A stretch of DNA of 48,224 bases, taken from assembly GCA_025459265.1 (NCBI GenBank), contig JALOQX010000095.1, positions 1 through 48,224 on the forward strand, given 5' to 3'. This document shows, piece after piece, positions 46,447 to 48,224 of the stretch. The stretch's first letter is position 1, and every line of letters begins with the position of its first letter. The translations under genes were made by a program, and so were the position numbers. The notes beneath the pieces were generated by a model, which searched no databases, was not told the DNA's origin, and saw nothing but the letters and a program-made list of their open reading frames with translations. This DNA comes from Pirellulaceae bacterium (GTDB lineage: Bacteria; Planctomycetota; Planctomycetia; Pirellulales; Pirellulaceae).

Positions 46447-46525
46447 GACAGAAAGATGGGGGACAGAAAGATGGATAATGGGGCGGTCAAGTGTGCGTGA
46501 TTTTCCTGTCCCCCATTTTCCTGTC
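46447..46525. repeat. Inverted GGGGACAGAAAGATGG-type repeat
   Basis: Left arm 46447-46474 (GACAGAAAGATGGGGGACAG) pairs with right arm 46500-46525 (ATTTTCCTGTCCCCCATTTT) with a few mismatches and a 25-base loop. It is a dispersed planctomycete-type repeat in a 343-base intergenic space. The remaining space to 46717 holds only the ribosome site AAGGAG of the next gene. Confidence 0.8.
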
Positions 46526-46717
46526 GACGCGCCTGCTGGCGTCCGTTCCTCTGCCGTGAGGGATGGGCCGTGTAGCAGGCGATCTTTTTCATGCTTTTCT
46601 CATGGTTCGCACATCAAACGTGCACACGGCCATGATACCGTGCTGCAGTCGACAATCGTACGTTGGAACGCGGCCGTGCTCCAGGGATGATCCAAGCAGG
46701 ATAAGGAGTACGCACAA

Positions 46718-48109
46718 ATGTGTCGGAAATCGCACCTGGGCCAGGGTCTGCCCATGATCCTGGGACTCTGTCTGATCGCCAGCTCTGCGCTGGCTGAGAA
46801 ACCGGAGAAATGCCGCAAGCGGGAACTGGCCAAGAACCTCATTGTGCTCATCAGCGACGGCTGCGGCTACAACCACGTCGACGCCGCCAGCCTGTATCAG
46901 TACGGCATGACCGGCGTGCAAGTGTACGAACAGTTCCCTGTTCGTGTCGGGATGAGCACGTACTCGTACTACTGGGACTACGATCCACGGCTGGCATGGG
47001 AGGATTTCGACTATGTCAACCTCAGCCCCACCGACTCCGCCTCTGCTGCGACGGCAATGTCCACCGGCGTCAAGACCTATGACGCGGCCATTGGCGTCGA
47101 CGTCGACCAGAAGCCGCTGACGCACTTCATGCAGGTGGCGGAAAAGCTGGGGAAGTCCACCGGTGTTGTGACGAGCGTCCAGTTCAGTCACGCGACGCCA
47201 GCCGGATTCGTTGCTCATAACGCTTCCCGCAACGAATACGCAGCCATCGCCAAGGAGATGATCTACTCCAGCGCGGTGGACGTGATCATGGGATGTGGGG
47301 CCCCTGACCATGACGACAGTGGGTTGCCGGCGACGAAGGATGCGAAGTACGTGGGCGGCCCGGATACCTGGAAGGACTTGACAGACGACTTTGCGGTGCA
47401 GGGCGCTGATGCCAACGGTGATGGCACTGTCAACAGTCGCGACAAATGGTCGGTGATCCGATCGCGCCAGCAGTTCCGCCAGATGGCCCGCGGGCGTACG
47501 CCGACGCGCGTGATCGGGATTCCTTATGTGAACACGACACTCCAGCAAAGCCGCGGCGGGGACGGCGGGGCTGCGCCCTACGTCGTACCGCTGACTCGGA
47601 CCGTCCCGACGCTGGCTGAAATGACGGCGGCCGCCCTGAACGTGCTTGACAACGACTGCGACGGCTTCTGCCTGATGGTGGAAGGTGGGGCCGTGGACTG
47701 GGCCAGTCACGCGAATCAGTCGGGACGCGTGATTGAAGAGGAGATTGATTTCAACACGGCCGTGGACGTCGTCCTGGACTGGGTCCGCGCCAACAGCAAC
47801 TGGGGCGAGACGATCGTCCTGGTCACGGGAGACCACGAGTGCGGGTACCTGACCGGGCCGGGTTCCGGATCGCTGGCGGATCCGATGTGGCAACCGCTGG
47901 TGAATTACGGTCCCGGCATCCAGCCGGGCATGGAGTGGCACAGCACCAACCACACGAACAGCCTGATTCCCTTCTTCGCCAAGGGGGCAGCGGCACGACT
48001 CTTCCGGTGGGCCGCCGTGGGAGATGACCCCGTGCGTGGCGCGTATCTCGACAACACCGCGATCGGCACCCTGTGTTTCGAGATCCTGGGCGTGGCAAAC
48101 CCGAACTGA
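46718..48109 (+). CDS. Alkaline phosphatase with EF-hand-like insertion
   Basis: 463 residues. Signal peptide (about 1-27, ending in SSALA), then NLIVLISDGCGYNHVDAASL, the nucleophile motif PTDSASAATAMSTG with Ser107, EGGAVDWASHAN and VTGDHECGYLTG, all of the PhoA-type superfamily. Residues 231-242 read DANGDGTVNSRD, with acidic residues at the spacing of an EF-hand or dockerin loop; it lies between the alpha/beta segments and may bind calcium. It is preceded by AAGGAG. It hydrolyses phosphate monoesters in the periplasm or outside the cell. Confidence 0.92.
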   Translation: MCRKSHLGQGLPMILGLCLIASSALAEKPEKCRKRELAKNLIVLISDGCGYNHVDAASLYQYGMTGVQVYEQFPVRVGMSTYSYYWDYDPRLAWEDFDYVNLSPTDSASAATAMSTGVKTYDAAIGVDVDQKPLTHFMQVAEKLGKSTGVVTSVQFSHATPAGFVAHNASRNEYAAIAKEMIYSSAVDVIMGCGAPDHDDSGLPATKDAKYVGGPDTWKDLTDDFAVQGADANGDGTVNSRDKWSVIRSRQQFRQMARGRTPTRVIGIPYVNTTLQQSRGGDGGAAPYVVPLTRTVPTLAEMTAAALNVLDNDCDGFCLMVEGGAVDWASHANQSGRVIEEEIDFNTAVDVVLDWVRANSNWGETIVLVTGDHECGYLTGPGSGSLADPMWQPLVNYGPGIQPGMEWHSTNHTNSLIPFFAKGAAARLFRWAAVGDDPVRGAYLDNTAIGTLCFEILGVANPN

Positions 48110-48112
48110 CCC

Positions 48113-48148
48113 CGTGACGAGTCCTTCCCGCTGTCGGGTCTTGTCACG
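48113..48148. terminator. Probable terminator hairpin after the phosphatase
   Basis: CGTGACGAG pairs with CTTGTCACG (one G-U pair), with an inner CCCG/CGGG stem. It lies four bases after the stop codon. No clear T-tract follows. Confidence 0.5.
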
Positions 48149-48193
48149 CGTCATGCAGGAGTGACCACGCTGGGTGGCCCTCCTTGGTGAGCC

Positions 48194-48224
48194 TGGTGTT
48201 GGCGGCCGCCTACCGCCGACACCA
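48194..48224. repeat. Inverted repeat at the window end
   Basis: TGGTGTTGGCGG (48194-48205) pairs with CCGCCGACACCA (48213-48224) around a seven-base loop with one wobble. The feature may continue beyond the window. Bases 48149-48193 show nothing else. Confidence 0.7.

Overview
The window is about 48 kb of GC-rich bacterial DNA that looks like a member of the Planctomycetota, probably Pirellulales-like. The indications are a DUF1592/cytochrome gene beside a DUF1552 gene, a long MoxR-DUF58-VWA operon followed by a giant coiled-coil membrane protein, several sulfatases and PQQ/NPCBM/SUMF1-type secreted proteins, and intergenic spaces filled with short palindromic or tandem repeats of the kind common in this phylum. 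The assignment rests on gene content only; no rRNA or tRNA gene was recognised.

Layout. 1-411: tandem 70-bp repeats. 412-6414: a diheme cytochrome c lipoprotein, a five-helix membrane protein, a secreted cupredoxin and a PQQ-propeller protein, which suggests periplasmic electron transfer. 6411-19306: tightly overlapping MoxR AAA ATPase, DUF58 protein, two VWA membrane proteins, a 1284-residue coiled-coil membrane protein, a Tat-exported toroid-repeat protein and an NPCBM protein. 19307-19701: repeats. 19702-23659: DUF1592 cytochrome, DUF1552 protein and EthD-like protein. 23664-26633 (minus): GH78 alpha-L-rhamnosidase.

26634-31727 is an accessory 'scrapyard'. It holds arrays of hairpin repeats, a fragment of a guanyl-specific ribonuclease toxin, a frameshifted glycosyltransferase, an in-frame glycosyltransferase/serine-recombinase chimera that has lost the catalytic serine, a TlpA-like thioredoxin gene of visibly different base composition, an RHS-repeat fragment and a second copy of a 259-bp palindromic repeat.

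31728-36842: a membrane protein with one heme motif, divergent from a MauG-type cytochrome c peroxidase lipoprotein; then a prolyl oligopeptidase and a small zinc-ribbon membrane protein. 36843-48109: a polysaccharide/organosulfate region with a SUMF1-sialidase fusion (3' end frameshifted), a sodium/solute symporter, a TIM-barrel sugar isomerase, a YbjN-like protein, two sulfatases and an alkaline phosphatase with an internal EF-hand-like loop.

No convincing new defence or metabolic system is visible. The most unusual parts are the chimeric and fragmented genes at 27.7-31.1 kb, the compound palindromic repeat family around them, and the sialidase fusion whose SUMF1 domain lacks the catalytic cysteines.
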